Shown here: positions 51,701 to 59,427 of the stretch, in pieces
How positions within the stretch are numbered: position 1 is the first letter of the stretch
Layout: each line of letters opens with the position of its first letter
Assembly: GCF_040253585.1 (NCBI RefSeq)
Contig: NZ_JBELAU010000009.1
Coordinates: 248,001-312,000, forward strand
Direction: 5' to 3'
Length of the DNA stretch: 64,000 bases
From: Emticicia sp040253585
GTDB taxonomy: Bacteria; Bacteroidota; Bacteroidia; Cytophagales; Spirosomataceae
Position numbers and translations under genes: made by a program
The notes under the pieces: model-generated
What the model was told of the DNA's origin: nothing
Database searches by the model: none
What the model saw: only the letters and a program-made list of their open reading frames with translations

Positions 51701-51823
51701 GACCTTGAAATCAAAGCATCAGAGCGTCGTTCTCGCAGGGCAATGAGTCCGAAACCAACCGCTTCACCATCAGAATTTGAAGAATGGTACGAAGAAATGG
51801 GTTTTGAAGAAACCAAGAAGTAA
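48782..51823 (+). CDS. Large VPS10/sortilin-like secreted protein
   Basis: 1013 residues from ATG at 48782 (MKKQLTLITLLSITCFAGFS, QKKKK). The bulk is a ten-bladed VPS10-like propeller with many Asp-box repeats (SGGLWYTVNNGQSFSPIFDN, STNNGKTWEYLG, KTTDGGKTWK, SEDAGATWKR, VTKDGGYTFTKI). The C-terminus (about 860-1013) is a separate beta domain and a Pro/Ser-rich tail (AMSPKPTASPSEFEEWYEEM). Such proteins are annotated as sortilin/glycosyl-hydrolase-like in Bacteroidota; the ligand is unknown. Its start codon overlaps the end of ptuB, but it is not a plausible defence component. A DUF1080 gene follows on the same strand. Confidence 0.9.
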   Translation: MKKQLTLITLLSITCFAGFSQKKKKVAVETAPVIAVDAISPTSATERMAGYEQRKKLQEASLVKNLKFRNVGPTVMSGRIVDIDANPENPTEFYAAYASGGLWYTVNNGQSFSPIFDNEAVMTIGDIAVDWKTRTIWIGTGENNSSRSSYSGVGMYKSTNNGKTWEYLGLPESHHVGRIALHPTDPNIAWVAVLGHLYSPNKERGMYKTTDGGKTWKQTLYINDNTGAIDVRLDPNNANTLYATMWYKERTAWNFVEGGKESGIYKSTDAGETWKLISGEGSGFPTGAGNGRIGLAVYPKNPNIVYAIIDNQANRPKKEEKEDASRLTTKRMKTITKDEFLALSDATINEYLDGQGFPEKFTAKAFKEDLKADKIKVQDIYEYTYNGNNDLFDTQVTGAEVYRSEDAGATWKRTHADYLDNIYFTYGYYFGQIWVDPTDDKKIVIVGVPIVRSEDGGKSFKSIERENVHSDHHALWFDPKNPKHYINGNDGGINITYDDGKTWFKANSIPVGQLYHVSVDMAKPYNVYGGLQDNGVWYGSSTNSFDYNYGIFDNGDGYKFLLGGDGMQVQVDYRDNNTVYAGFQFGNYFRINKATNERKKLEVPRELGEVPFRFNWESPLTISRHNQDIIYFGSNKFHRSFDKGDTFKTLSGDLTRGRKEGDVPFGTLTTIEESPSRFGLIYTGSDDGLIYVTKDGGYTFTKIMDKPNLWVSGIAVSAHAEGTVYASLNAYRGDHFKPYLFVSTDYGQNWQAIGADLPAEPINVVKEDPKNANIIYVGTDNGLYISMDKGKTFMRGNGDGMPSVSIHDLVIHPRENELVVGTHGRSIYIADVKPLQALSSEVLAKNIHVYDLPAINYNASWGRMFDKYAEPEERKYNITYYAKAAGKAIIKIQTDKGLVVKNISDDAEAGLNNVNFDQAIDVAAKGEYEKYLNDVKKKDDKEIKLELADDKKIYFRPGKYKLIIELNGEKVEKDLEIKASERRSRRAMSPKPTASPSEFEEWYEEMGFEETKK

Positions 51824-51825
51824 CT

Positions 51826-51856
51826 TTGTAGCACAATTCGGAGAATTGTGCTACAA
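51826..51856. repeat. Palindrome TTGTAGCACAATTC / GAATTGTGCTACAA
   Basis: A perfect 14-bp stem with GGA loop, starting 3 bases past the VPS10-like stop. It lacks a T tail, so it looks more like a dispersed intergenic palindrome than a terminator. Confidence 0.75.
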
Positions 51857-51896
51857 TCCAATTTTAACCAAATTTTATATTCAACCAAAAACAAAC

Positions 51897-52829
51897 ATGA
51901 AGCAATACTTTGTAAAAATTTTAGGAGCAATCCTTATCAGCAATTCTCTAATGGCTCAACTCGCCCCAATCAAAAGTATCGAAGGCCGTTGGGACATTAC
52001 GATTACCAAAGGCGATAAAAAAGTGCCATCTTGGTTAGAAGTAAATCATTCGGGTGTAAAATACCTAAACGGTCATTTTGTGGGAGATGGTGGAAGTGCC
52101 AGACCAATCTCACGCATCAATTTTGCGGATGATAAAATGTCGTTTTCAATTCCGCCACAATGGGACAGAGCCGAAAAAGATTTAGTTGTAGAAGCAGTTT
52201 TGAAAAACGATAAACTGACAGGCACAATGAACACGCCAAGTGGTGAGGTTTTAAATTGGGAAGGTGTGAGAGCTCCCAAGCTAAACAGTACCGTAACTCC
52301 AGTTTGGGGAACACCAATTAAACTTTTCAATGGTAAAAACCTTGATGGCTGGCAAGTGGTGAGTGGTGAAAACCAATGGGTTGTAGAAAATGGTATTCTG
52401 AAAAGCCCAAAATCAGGGGCTAATCTTCGTACGGTTAAAACTTTCAAAGATTTTAAACTACACGTTGAGTTTAAATACCCTGAAGAAAGTAATAGTGGGG
52501 TTTATTTGAGAGGACGCTACGAAGTACAAGTAACAGATAGCAAAGGTCGTGAGCCACTAAAAGACCAACTTGGAGCTGTTTATGGCTTTATCGCTCCGCT
52601 CGAAATGCCAGCAAAAGCAGCAGGTGAGTGGCAAAGTTTTGATATTACCTTAGTAGGGAGAGTCGTGACGGTTGTTTTGAACGGTAAAACAATTATCTAC
52701 AAAAATGAAATTCCAGGAATTACGGGCGGTGCCTTAGATAGCAACGAAGGCGAGCCAGGCCCAATTTTCTTCCAAGGCGACCACGGTCCAATCGAATACA
52801 AAAATATTGTTATCACACCAGCGAAATAA
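51897..52829 (+). CDS. DUF1080 secreted protein, longer paralogue
   Basis: 310 residues from ATG at 51897 (MKQYFVKILGAILISNSLMA). The N-terminal part (about 25-140) is a beta domain, IEGRWDITITKGDKKVPSWL, and the C-terminal part is the DUF1080 fold: LFNGKNLDGWQVVSGENQWV, FKDFKLHVEFKYPEESNSGV, YLRGRYEVQV and GEWQSFDITLVGRVVTVVLN. The family includes 3-keto-disaccharide hydrolases that act on modified glucosides. It lies 73 bases after the VPS10-like gene, with the palindrome in between, and may be co-transcribed. A shorter paralogue is at 32955-33614. Confidence 0.88.
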   Translation: MKQYFVKILGAILISNSLMAQLAPIKSIEGRWDITITKGDKKVPSWLEVNHSGVKYLNGHFVGDGGSARPISRINFADDKMSFSIPPQWDRAEKDLVVEAVLKNDKLTGTMNTPSGEVLNWEGVRAPKLNSTVTPVWGTPIKLFNGKNLDGWQVVSGENQWVVENGILKSPKSGANLRTVKTFKDFKLHVEFKYPEESNSGVYLRGRYEVQVTDSKGREPLKDQLGAVYGFIAPLEMPAKAAGEWQSFDITLVGRVVTVVLNGKTIIYKNEIPGITGGALDSNEGEPGPIFFQGDHGPIEYKNIVITPAK

Positions 52830-52850
52830 GTAATGGATAATTGATAATGA

Positions 52851-52886
52851 ACAATGGATAATTATCAATTTTTAATTATCCATTGT
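52851..52886. repeat. ACAATGGATAATTA palindrome before the CobW-like gene
   Basis: Arms at 52851-52864 and 52873-52886 are perfect 14-bp complements around an 8-base loop; upstream there is another ATGGATAATTGATAAT copy. This AT-rich palindrome is a dispersed intergenic type and lies in the leader of the GTPase gene. Confidence 0.75.
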
Positions 52887-52895
52887 CAATTACTC

Positions 52896-53876
52896 ATGAA
52901 AATACCAGTAAATATCATCACAGGCTTTTTGGGTGTGGGTAAAACCACTGCCATCAAACATATTCTTGCTAATAAACCCACCAACCAGCGTTGGGCAATC
53001 ATTATCAATGAATTTGGAGCAGTTTCGATTGACCACACAGCTATTGACCAAAAAGATGGACTTGTAATAAAAGAAGTAGCTGGAGGCTGTATTTGCTGCA
53101 CGGTCAATGTGCCTATGCAAGTAACGCTTACGTCAATTTTACGCAACCAAAAGCCCGACCGAATCTTGATTGAACCGACAGGCATGGGGCATCCTGCCAG
53201 TATCTTGGATTTACTGCAAAGCAAATATTTAAAAGATATTCTCGAAATCAGAGCAACAATTTGTTTAGTTGACCCACGTCGTTGGGCTGATGCCAATGTA
53301 CGCTCGCACGAGACATTCCAAGACCAAATCAATTTGGCCGATGTGTTGGTGGCGAACAAAGCTGATTTAGTAGGAGAGGAGTTAGCCGAAAAATTTAAAC
53401 TTTGGGCAAAATCTCTATTTCCACCCAAACTTTTGGTAGAAGCAGTTTCTAATGGTGAAATAAATGTCGATTGGCTTGATATTGAGCCATTTGCAGGTAG
53501 AAAGGCAGAATTTCCACAAGCACACGCACATGAGCATCATCACCACGCAGAAGAAACGCTCGACATTCCTGAAATTGGGAAACCCATCAAGAAGCTAAGC
53601 AAAGGCTTGGGAATGTACAGTTGCGGTTGGATTTTCTCGCCCGAAGAAGTTTTTAGTTTGCCTAAGTTGCGTCAATTTTTTAGTACACTTCAAGGCGTTG
53701 ATAGAGCCAAAGGCGTTTTCCGAACAGGCAAAGACTGGGTGCTAATCAATGCAGTTGACCGTGAATTTTCGGTGCAATACATCGCCTACCGCCGAGATAG
53801 TCGCATCGAACTCATTGCCAATTATGATTTAGATTGGTTGGTGTTTGATGTGAAATTGAAGGAGTGTTTGGAATAA
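52896..53876 (+). CDS. CobW/COG0523-family GTPase (metal chaperone type)
   Basis: 326 residues from ATG at 52896 (MKIPVNIITGFLGVGKTTAI); the longer reading from 52854 includes the palindrome. The P-loop GFLGVGKTT is at 10-18. The metal-binding Cys motif GGCICCTVN (C65, C67, C68) marks the zinc/cobalt chaperone family, and ILIEPTGMGHPASILDLL and VANKADLV follow. A His-rich linker, HAHEHHHHAEE (near residue 210), is a likely metal-buffering site, and the CobW C-terminal domain follows. It likely delivers a metal, perhaps zinc, to a client enzyme; which metal is not shown. Confidence 0.9.
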   Translation: MKIPVNIITGFLGVGKTTAIKHILANKPTNQRWAIIINEFGAVSIDHTAIDQKDGLVIKEVAGGCICCTVNVPMQVTLTSILRNQKPDRILIEPTGMGHPASILDLLQSKYLKDILEIRATICLVDPRRWADANVRSHETFQDQINLADVLVANKADLVGEELAEKFKLWAKSLFPPKLLVEAVSNGEINVDWLDIEPFAGRKAEFPQAHAHEHHHHAEETLDIPEIGKPIKKLSKGLGMYSCGWIFSPEEVFSLPKLRQFFSTLQGVDRAKGVFRTGKDWVLINAVDREFSVQYIAYRRDSRIELIANYDLDWLVFDVKLKECLE

Positions 53877-53881
53877 CATAT

Positions 53882-53913
53882 AAAAAAGGAGGCTCGAAAG
53901 AACCTCCTTTTTT
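53882..53913. terminator. Bidirectional terminator between the GTPase gene and kup
   Basis: AAAAAAGGAGG (53882-53892) pairs with CCTCCTTTTTT (53903-53913), an 11-bp stem between convergent genes. Confidence 0.88.
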
Positions 53914-53927
53914 ACTCTACTTATAGA

Positions 53928-53952
53928 CTGTTGACGGTCGTCTGTGGACTAT
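53928..53952. repeat. Second copy of the CTGTTGAC...GTCGTCTGTGGACTAT element
   Basis: 25 bases that match 43954-43978 except at two positions. It lies directly at the end of kup: the first base of its stop is at 53952, so the repeat touches the coding end. Confidence 0.7.
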
Positions 53953-55892
53953 CATTCCTCTCTCTCTAAAGAAATATTATCAATCGGACGAAGAATCAAT
54001 GGTACTTTTTCGACTTTTACATTGCTTGTATCAAGCCCGAACCATTTATCTTCTGAGTTCGTAAAACCTTTAATGAAGAAGTAGGCTTCCATCGTCAGAC
54101 GTTCCCAGAACGGAAGTTTGTTTTCATTCGATAAATATCTTTCTAAAACAACAAAACGGAAATCACCAGTTACATTTTGTTTGCTTAGCGACTCGTATCG
54201 ACTTCTAATGTCAACTTCCTTACGTTTTACCATTTCCTCAATAACTTTTCTGAAATAGAGATTGATTTTTTGTTCAACCCTAAAGCCCAGCTTGAAAGTT
54301 ACTTTAATTACATCATCTGGTTCGATGATATTTACCTTATATTTCATTGTGTAAGGTTCATCTGTGATGTCAACATGGATAAACCAATAGATATCTGCAC
54401 GTTTTGGGCGTTTCTCAAAAATTGAATACATCACCTTTGATTCAATTTCCGAAACCCGGTGAGCGTTACTCATATAAACCAAGTGTGTTGAATATTTCTG
54501 AACCGATTCATCTTTACTCAATTCTTTTAAGCCATCAATGTATTTTTCCAGTTTAACAAATTCAGTGAGGCGATTTTTAATGATATTCGAACGATACCAA
54601 ATAATCATAACCAACGCAATCACCGAAGCAATTAATACCGAAACCCAACCACCATGACTAAATTTAAGCATGTTAGCTGCCAAGAAAGCACCTTCAATCA
54701 AAACATAGACTACCAAAAAGGCCACAATCCAAGCCTTATTGAAGCGATGAGTATAAAGATAATACGCCGCTAAAACTGTGGTCATCAACATGGTGAGGGT
54801 AATGGCTAAGCCATAAGCAGCCTCCATATTGGCAGATTCTTTGAAATAAAGCACCACGCCTACACAGCCAGCCCAAAGCAACCAATTGATACTGCGGATA
54901 TAAAGCTGCCCTTTGTGGTCAGAAGGGTATTTCAAACGAACTTTTGGCCAAAAAGTAAGGCGAATTGCCTCCGAAATCAAAGTATAAGAACCTGTAATCA
55001 AGGCTTGACTGGCAATGATGGTAGCCATTGTAGCGATACCAATTCCAATCAACAAAAACCAATCAGGCATTAATTGATAAAATGGCTTACGGCCATCTAA
55101 ATGTTGGCCATTCATTGAAATTGCCCACACACCTTGCCCAAAGTAGTTAAGTAGCAAACAGATTTTAACAAAAATCCAGCTAATTCTGATATTTCCACGA
55201 CCGCAATGCCCTAAATCAGAGTAAAGAGCTTCTGCTCCTGTTGTACACAAAAATACTGAACCGAGTAGCCAAAAGCCATCTTGATGGAAAAACAATAAGC
55301 GATAGGCATGATAAGGGTTTAGGGCTTTAAAAATGGCTGGGTCGTTAATAATCTGACGAAGCCCCAAAATAGCCAGCATCGAAAACCAAATAAACATAAC
55401 AGGCCCGAAAGCTTTACCAACTAAGTTTGTACCAAATGCTTGTACTAAAAATAGTATCGTTATGATAGTAATGATAATTGGAATGGTGTTAATGTCGGGA
55501 TAGACAAGTTGTAAGCCTTCAATCGCAGAAGAAACCGAAACGGGCGGAGTAATAATTCCATCGGCCAGTAAAGTACTACCACCAATAATTGCAGGAATAG
55601 TGAGCCATTTGGCGTGGCGTCTGACAAGAGCATAGAGTGCAAAAATCCCACCTTCACCGTTGTTATCGGCTCTTAAAATCAGAATGACGTACTTTAGCGT
55701 GGTTTGTAGTGTAAGTGTCCAGAAAATAAGCGATAATGAACCAAAGACAATTTCTTCATCAATTTTTTCTTTGCCAATAATGGCCTGCATTACGTAGAGC
55801 GGCGAAGTCCCGATGTCTCCGAAAATGATACCAAGTGTAATAAGCAATCCAGCGGCCGTAACCTTATCAAGGTTTTTGTGATTTTGGCTCAT
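53952..55892 (-). CDS. kup: Low-affinity potassium transport protein
   Basis: 646 residues. A KUP/HAK-family potassium/proton symporter with about twelve membrane helices in the first 440 residues: AGLLITLGIIFGDIGTSPLY (16-35), ADNNGEGGIFALYALVRRH, GIITPPVSVSSAIEGLQLVY and AYGLAITLTMLMTTVLAAYY. The cytoplasmic C-terminal domain (about 450-646) is short. Length and motif order are normal. The promoter is upstream at 55952-55924. It is convergent with the CobW-like GTPase gene. Confidence 0.95.
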   Translation of the reverse strand: MSQNHKNLDKVTAAGLLITLGIIFGDIGTSPLYVMQAIIGKEKIDEEIVFGSLSLIFWTLTLQTTLKYVILILRADNNGEGGIFALYALVRRHAKWLTIPAIIGGSTLLADGIITPPVSVSSAIEGLQLVYPDINTIPIIITIITILFLVQAFGTNLVGKAFGPVMFIWFSMLAILGLRQIINDPAIFKALNPYHAYRLLFFHQDGFWLLGSVFLCTTGAEALYSDLGHCGRGNIRISWIFVKICLLLNYFGQGVWAISMNGQHLDGRKPFYQLMPDWFLLIGIGIATMATIIASQALITGSYTLISEAIRLTFWPKVRLKYPSDHKGQLYIRSINWLLWAGCVGVVLYFKESANMEAAYGLAITLTMLMTTVLAAYYLYTHRFNKAWIVAFLVVYVLIEGAFLAANMLKFSHGGWVSVLIASVIALVMIIWYRSNIIKNRLTEFVKLEKYIDGLKELSKDESVQKYSTHLVYMSNAHRVSEIESKVMYSIFEKRPKRADIYWFIHVDITDEPYTMKYKVNIIEPDDVIKVTFKLGFRVEQKINLYFRKVIEEMVKRKEVDIRSRYESLSKQNVTGDFRFVVLERYLSNENKLPFWERLTMEAYFFIKGFTNSEDKWFGLDTSNVKVEKVPLILRPIDNISLEREE

Positions 55893-55923
55893 TATTTTTA
55901 ACGATATTTAGTAAAAAAGTGTG

Positions 55924-55952
55924 CAAATGTAGCAGTTTGTAAGAAACTGCAA
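55924..55952 (-). promoter_or_regulatory. Kup promoter with palindromic spacer
   Basis: On the minus strand TTG (55952-55950), an 18-base spacer and TACATTTG (55931-55924) give a strong Bacteroidota promoter, 32 bases ahead of kup. The spacer and next base form the palindrome GCAGTTT-CTTAC-AAACTGC, a possible operator. Confidence 0.7.
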
Positions 55953-56235
55953 TATTTTATTCGAGTTTTTTTATTTGGTAATTAGCTAAAAATCAAGGAA
56001 AAAAAAAGTATTTCATGGAAAAGTTTAAAAAAAACTGTTTTTAGTGCCATTTGGGGTTTGTTTAAAATAATCTTTAATCAAGTAAAAATCTGATTCTTAG
56101 CTGCAACAAGGCCTATTTGTCTCGAATTATAATCTGAGACGGCTCAAATCATCTTCTGCAACGAACGGCTTTTCATTTTGCCCCAACTTTGTATCATCAA
56201 ATCGCAATGAAGCGTTTGGCAAAAAATTTATAAAA
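55953..56235. other. Rest of the divergent gap between kup and the small lipoprotein
   Basis: Together with the kup leader the gap spans 343 bases (55893-56235). Beyond the kup promoter I see only AT-rich sequence and a poly-A/poly-T stretch (55995-56045). No promoter for the plus-strand gene is convincing, and there is no RNA gene or repeat. Confidence 0.5.
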
Positions 56236-56586
56236 ATGAAAAAGCTATTTCTTACATCAATCGCATTTACTTTATTTTTTACGTCTTGTCGTAGTCTAAC
56301 TTCAACAACTTATATCAAAGGCAATGATGCTTTTATCTTGGGTAATAATAAGCATGAAGAGTTTTCGGTAAGACTAAAAAATGTTTCTAAAAGCAACCTC
56401 GAACTTTGGAGAACACCAATTGATGGTGGTAAGCATTCGCCAGTAACCGTAAAGCCCAATGAAACTGTAAAAGTAAATGTAGAAAAAAACACGGCTTTAA
56501 AAATTGAAAATAAAACTAATGAGCAAGCAACAGTTGAACTTTTGGTAAAAGGAGATACTGGTCTTTCGATGGGTTATAAAAACTAA
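56236..56586 (+). CDS. Small lipoprotein of unknown function
   Basis: 116 residues with a lipobox (LFFTSC, Cys about 18). The mature chain is short and beta-rich (GNDAFILGNNKHEEFSVRLK, VSKSNLELWRTPIDGGKHSP, VTVKPNETVKVNVEKNTALK, GYKN end). The Pro-Asn-Glu-Thr-Val motif resembles a fibronectin-like or C-terminal sorting-type strand set, but no family can be named. It heads a same-strand group (56236-59358) with DoxX, a second lipoprotein and DUF2807. Confidence 0.7.
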   Translation: MKKLFLTSIAFTLFFTSCRSLTSTTYIKGNDAFILGNNKHEEFSVRLKNVSKSNLELWRTPIDGGKHSPVTVKPNETVKVNVEKNTALKIENKTNEQATVELLVKGDTGLSMGYKN

Positions 56587-56612
56587 AATTTTAACATTTT
56601 AAATTTTTAAAA

Positions 56613-57098
56613 ATGAAAAAGCTATTACAACCTATCCTGATGCCGCATTGGCTACAAGATTTTTTATTTGCCATTCCACGAATCGTGTGTGGATATTTAC
56701 TTGCTACCGATTTTGGGGCAGCAAAGTTCGGCTTGCCGTGGTCGCCACCCGATAATAATCTTGGATTTTTTGAAGTTGCCTTTTGGTTTCCGAACGATGT
56801 GGCTGAGTACGGCGGAATCTTCGCACTTTTCCCTGCATTTTTTGCTTGGATGGGAGCTTTTAGCGAAGCCATTGGCGGATTGTTCCTTTTACTGGGTTTT
56901 AAAACTCGCATTGCTTCGTTTTTGATTTTATGCACAATGTTAGTAGCGGTTTTTATGCAACAATTCAACAACGGCATGTGGAATATGCTTCCTGCAATGG
57001 GCTTTTTGTGGGTTAGCCTTTTTACAATGGTTTTAGGCTCAGGCCGCTTCGGAATTGATTTCTTACTCTCAAAAAAGTACTACAGTGAAAACAAATAA
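56613..57098 (+). CDS. DoxX-family membrane protein
   Basis: 161 residues with four membrane helices: about 15-35 (DFLFAIPRIVCGYLLATDFG), 67-88 (GIFALFPAFFAWMGAFSEAI), 92-115 (IASFLILCTMLVAVFMQQF) and 125-145 (MGFLWVSLFTMVLGSGRFGI). The layout and GAFSEAIGGLFLLLGFKTRI fit the DoxX family. Members have links to thiol and respiratory stress, but no defined activity here. It starts 26 bases past the previous lipoprotein stop and its stop overlaps the next gene's GTG start. Confidence 0.85.
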   Translation: MKKLLQPILMPHWLQDFLFAIPRIVCGYLLATDFGAAKFGLPWSPPDNNLGFFEVAFWFPNDVAEYGGIFALFPAFFAWMGAFSEAIGGLFLLLGFKTRIASFLILCTMLVAVFMQQFNNGMWNMLPAMGFLWVSLFTMVLGSGRFGIDFLLSKKYYSENK

Positions 57099-57447
57099 CA
57101 TACTCATAATCAGCATATTATTTTTGCTTGCTACAAGTTGCGTACAAAAAGCTTATGAGCGAAAAGTAATTTTCTTACTCCATACCGAACAACTAAAAAA
57201 CATCGAAAAAGTAGGTCTTCGAGGTAATAACAGACCACTTACTTGGCAAAAAGACTTAGAAATGACCGCAGTCAAAAAAGATAGCCTTTACTCGGTTACG
57301 GTTACTTTTCTAACAGGCTACAAGTTTGCGGAAGTGAAATTTGTTGTCAACGATGAGTTTGAATTACAAGAAAAAGATAATCGCAGAGTCATTTTCAACG
57401 AAAACGGTGAAACTATTTACGAAGCAACATTTGGCAAAGAAAAGTAG
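57085..57447 (+). CDS. Lipoprotein with carbohydrate-binding-like E-set domain, GTG start
   Basis: 120 residues. I choose GTG at 57085 because it gives a clean lipoprotein signal (KTNNILIISILFLLATSC), while the upstream ATG at 57055 lies within DoxX. The start overlaps the DoxX stop by 14 bases. The mature part, EKVGLRGNNRPLTWQKDLEM, DSLYSVTVTFLTGYKFAEVK, FVVNDEFELQEKDNRRVIF, resembles CBM20/48-like immunoglobulin folds that bind starch or glycogen. No glycan enzyme is fused. Confidence 0.72.
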   Translation: MKTNNILIISILFLLATSCVQKAYERKVIFLLHTEQLKNIEKVGLRGNNRPLTWQKDLEMTAVKKDSLYSVTVTFLTGYKFAEVKFVVNDEFELQEKDNRRVIFNENGETIYEATFGKEK

Positions 57448-57497
57448 AGCGAAGTTCTATTTTGCTCAGAAAAAATCAACATTTAAAACATACAAAT

Positions 57498-58175
57498 ATG
57501 AAAAAGTTAATTTTGATCATCGTCATATTTAATCTATTTTGCACGGCCATTTTTGCTCAAAAAGGCCCATTAAAAGGCATAGGAAAAATCATTTCAAGAA
57601 CTTTTGATTTTAAAGACTTCGATAAAGTTTCGTTTGAAGACTTTGATGGAAAGATTGAGGTAGAAATCGGTAAACCGTTTTCAATAAAAGTAGATATTGA
57701 CGAAAATTTAGAGCCAAGACTTGAAGTGAAAAAAGATGATACCGAAAATCAGCTAATTATTCGCTTGGCAGGAAACTACAATGGAAAACTGTATTTAGAA
57801 GATACCCGCATCAAAATCAAAGTAACAATGCCCGAAGCTTCGGTTATTCAGCACCGAGGAAATACAAATGTGCATATTTCGGGCATTTTAGGGCGATATT
57901 TTAGATTTGAAAATGAAGGAAATGGTGATGTTTCGCTACAAGGAACTATCGACGAACTCGATATCAAAAAAAGCGGTAATGGAAATGTAAATGCTCAAAA
58001 ACTCGTCGCCAAAACGGCCAAAGTAAAAAGCTATGGCAATGGAAATGTGTCGGTAAATTCACAAATTTCGCTTGTTGCTCACGGTACTGGAAACAACAGC
58101 GTAATGCAGTTTGGCCAAGGAAAAATTGACCCGATGTCAGGAATTATTGGCAATGGCGAAGTACGGAAAATGTGA
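57498..58175 (+). CDS. DUF2807 (head GIN domain) secreted protein
   Basis: 225 residues from ATG at 57498 (MKKLILIIVIFNLFCTAIFA); the longer reading is from an in-frame ATG in the preceding spacer. The chain is a repetitive right-handed beta structure (FDKVSFEDFDGKIEVEIGKP, NTNVHISGILGRYFRFENEG, GDVSLQGTIDELDIKKSGNG, NVNAQKLVAKTAKVKSYGNG, NVSVNSQIS) with the GNGN motifs typical of DUF2807/GIN adhesin-like proteins. The role is unknown, probably at the cell surface. It follows the lipoprotein gene by 50 bases. Confidence 0.85.
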   Translation: MKKLILIIVIFNLFCTAIFAQKGPLKGIGKIISRTFDFKDFDKVSFEDFDGKIEVEIGKPFSIKVDIDENLEPRLEVKKDDTENQLIIRLAGNYNGKLYLEDTRIKIKVTMPEASVIQHRGNTNVHISGILGRYFRFENEGNGDVSLQGTIDELDIKKSGNGNVNAQKLVAKTAKVKSYGNGNVSVNSQISLVAHGTGNNSVMQFGQGKIDPMSGIIGNGEVRKM

Positions 58176-58227
58176 AGTCAAACAAAACAGTATTGAAATA
58201 GTTAAAAGAAAGAACAACCTCTGAACA

Positions 58228-59358
58228 ATGTCATTATACACTACTCCGCTACAATTTGGCTATTTTTTGGCTCTGCTCTTTGCTGTTTTACTTTGGTACA
58301 GAGGCTGGCAAGAAGAGCGTCTTTCTGATAAATTCTTGGGTTTTGTGATGTTTTTTCTGGCAATGGAAATCCAAGATTATACTTTTGGTTTTGCTGGAAT
58401 CAATATTTTGTGGGAAAAGTTTGATGGTTTTCCTCGTTATTTTCATTTAGCTTTTGCTCCGACTATTTATTTTTATCTGAAAGCTCAAATCAATCGAGAT
58501 TTTCGTTTTAAGCCAATTTATTTTCTGCATTACATACCTTATGCTATCTATTTCATTATCAATTTTGTAGTTTTCTTGCAGGGAAATGAGGCCGTAAACA
58601 GCTTTAGAAGCTCAACACTTTCTGATTATTTGGGTTGGGTCGAAACAATTGCGATTTGGACTTCTTATATTTATTATTTCTATCAATCGCTTCGTATTTA
58701 CAAAGAATATCGTAGATGGACTGAAACACAATTTTCTGATACTGAAACGATTAGCTTTGTTTGGCTACGAAATTTTATTTATTTGATTATTGCAGGTGAA
58801 GTATTCAAATGGGCATGGGGTCTGGCCGATAAACTACTCGGTGATTTGCCTTTTGAGCAAGATTGGTGGTGGCATTTATTTACGGTTTTGATAATCTGTT
58901 ATGTTGGAATCAAAGGCTATGCACAGCATCAGCCTTTACGTTTGTCTTACACGAGTAAAATCATAGTACAAAATTCTGTTATTGAGGAGATAAGTGTTCA
59001 GACAAATGAACCAAAAGAAAATGAATATGAATCTATGAAGCCAAAAATCGAAACACTGATGCTTCAGGAAAAATTATTTCTCGAACCCGAACTTTCCTTG
59101 AGCGATTTAGCTCAGAAGCTAAAAACCAATACATCGGTGCTTTCGGCGGCGATAAACTCAAATTTCGGTAAAAACTTCAATGATTTTGTAAACGAATACC
59201 GAGTAGAAGAATTTAAGAAACAAATAAAACTACCACGAAACCAAAACTACACACTTTTGGCCGTGGCTTTCGACTGCGGATTTAATTCAAAAGCAACATT
59301 CAATCGAGCATTCAAGAAATTTACAGGCCAATCTCCGAGTAGATTTGAAGAAGTTTGA
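58228..59358 (+). CDS. Membrane-bound AraC-family regulator
   Basis: 376 residues. The first 230 residues contain seven membrane helices (LQFGYFLALLFAVLLWYRGW, YFHLAFAPTIYFYLKAQINR, YFLHYIPYAIYFIINFVVFL and others), like the 7TM sensor half of Bacteroidota AraC-type regulators. A linker (about 245-280) leads to the C-terminal AraC DNA-binding domain (about 280-376: LSLSDLAQKLKTNTSVLSAA, NDFVNEYRVEEFKKQI, AVAFDCGFNSKATFNRAFKK, FTGQSPSRFEEV). It probably senses an envelope or membrane signal and may regulate the genes before it (56236-58175). Confidence 0.9.
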   Translation: MSLYTTPLQFGYFLALLFAVLLWYRGWQEERLSDKFLGFVMFFLAMEIQDYTFGFAGINILWEKFDGFPRYFHLAFAPTIYFYLKAQINRDFRFKPIYFLHYIPYAIYFIINFVVFLQGNEAVNSFRSSTLSDYLGWVETIAIWTSYIYYFYQSLRIYKEYRRWTETQFSDTETISFVWLRNFIYLIIAGEVFKWAWGLADKLLGDLPFEQDWWWHLFTVLIICYVGIKGYAQHQPLRLSYTSKIIVQNSVIEEISVQTNEPKENEYESMKPKIETLMLQEKLFLEPELSLSDLAQKLKTNTSVLSAAINSNFGKNFNDFVNEYRVEEFKKQIKLPRNQNYTLLAVAFDCGFNSKATFNRAFKKFTGQSPSRFEEV

Positions 59359-59363
59359 AACAA

Positions 59364-59394
59364 AAAAGCAGTTTCCAACAAGGAAACTGCTTTT
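59364..59394 (+). terminator. Terminator of the AraC-type regulator gene
   Basis: AAAAGCAGTTTCC (59364-59376) pairs with GGAAACTGCTTTT (59382-59394), 13-bp stem, T-rich tail. Confidence 0.88.
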
Positions 59395-59427
59395 CTTTCT
59401 CCTCCCTATCGGAGAAGCTGGGAGCGG

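Noticed and set aside
51777..51896. Extended N-terminus for the longer DUF1080 protein
   Set aside because: It overlaps the end of the VPS10-like gene and crosses a palindrome; ATG 51897 starts a good signal peptide.
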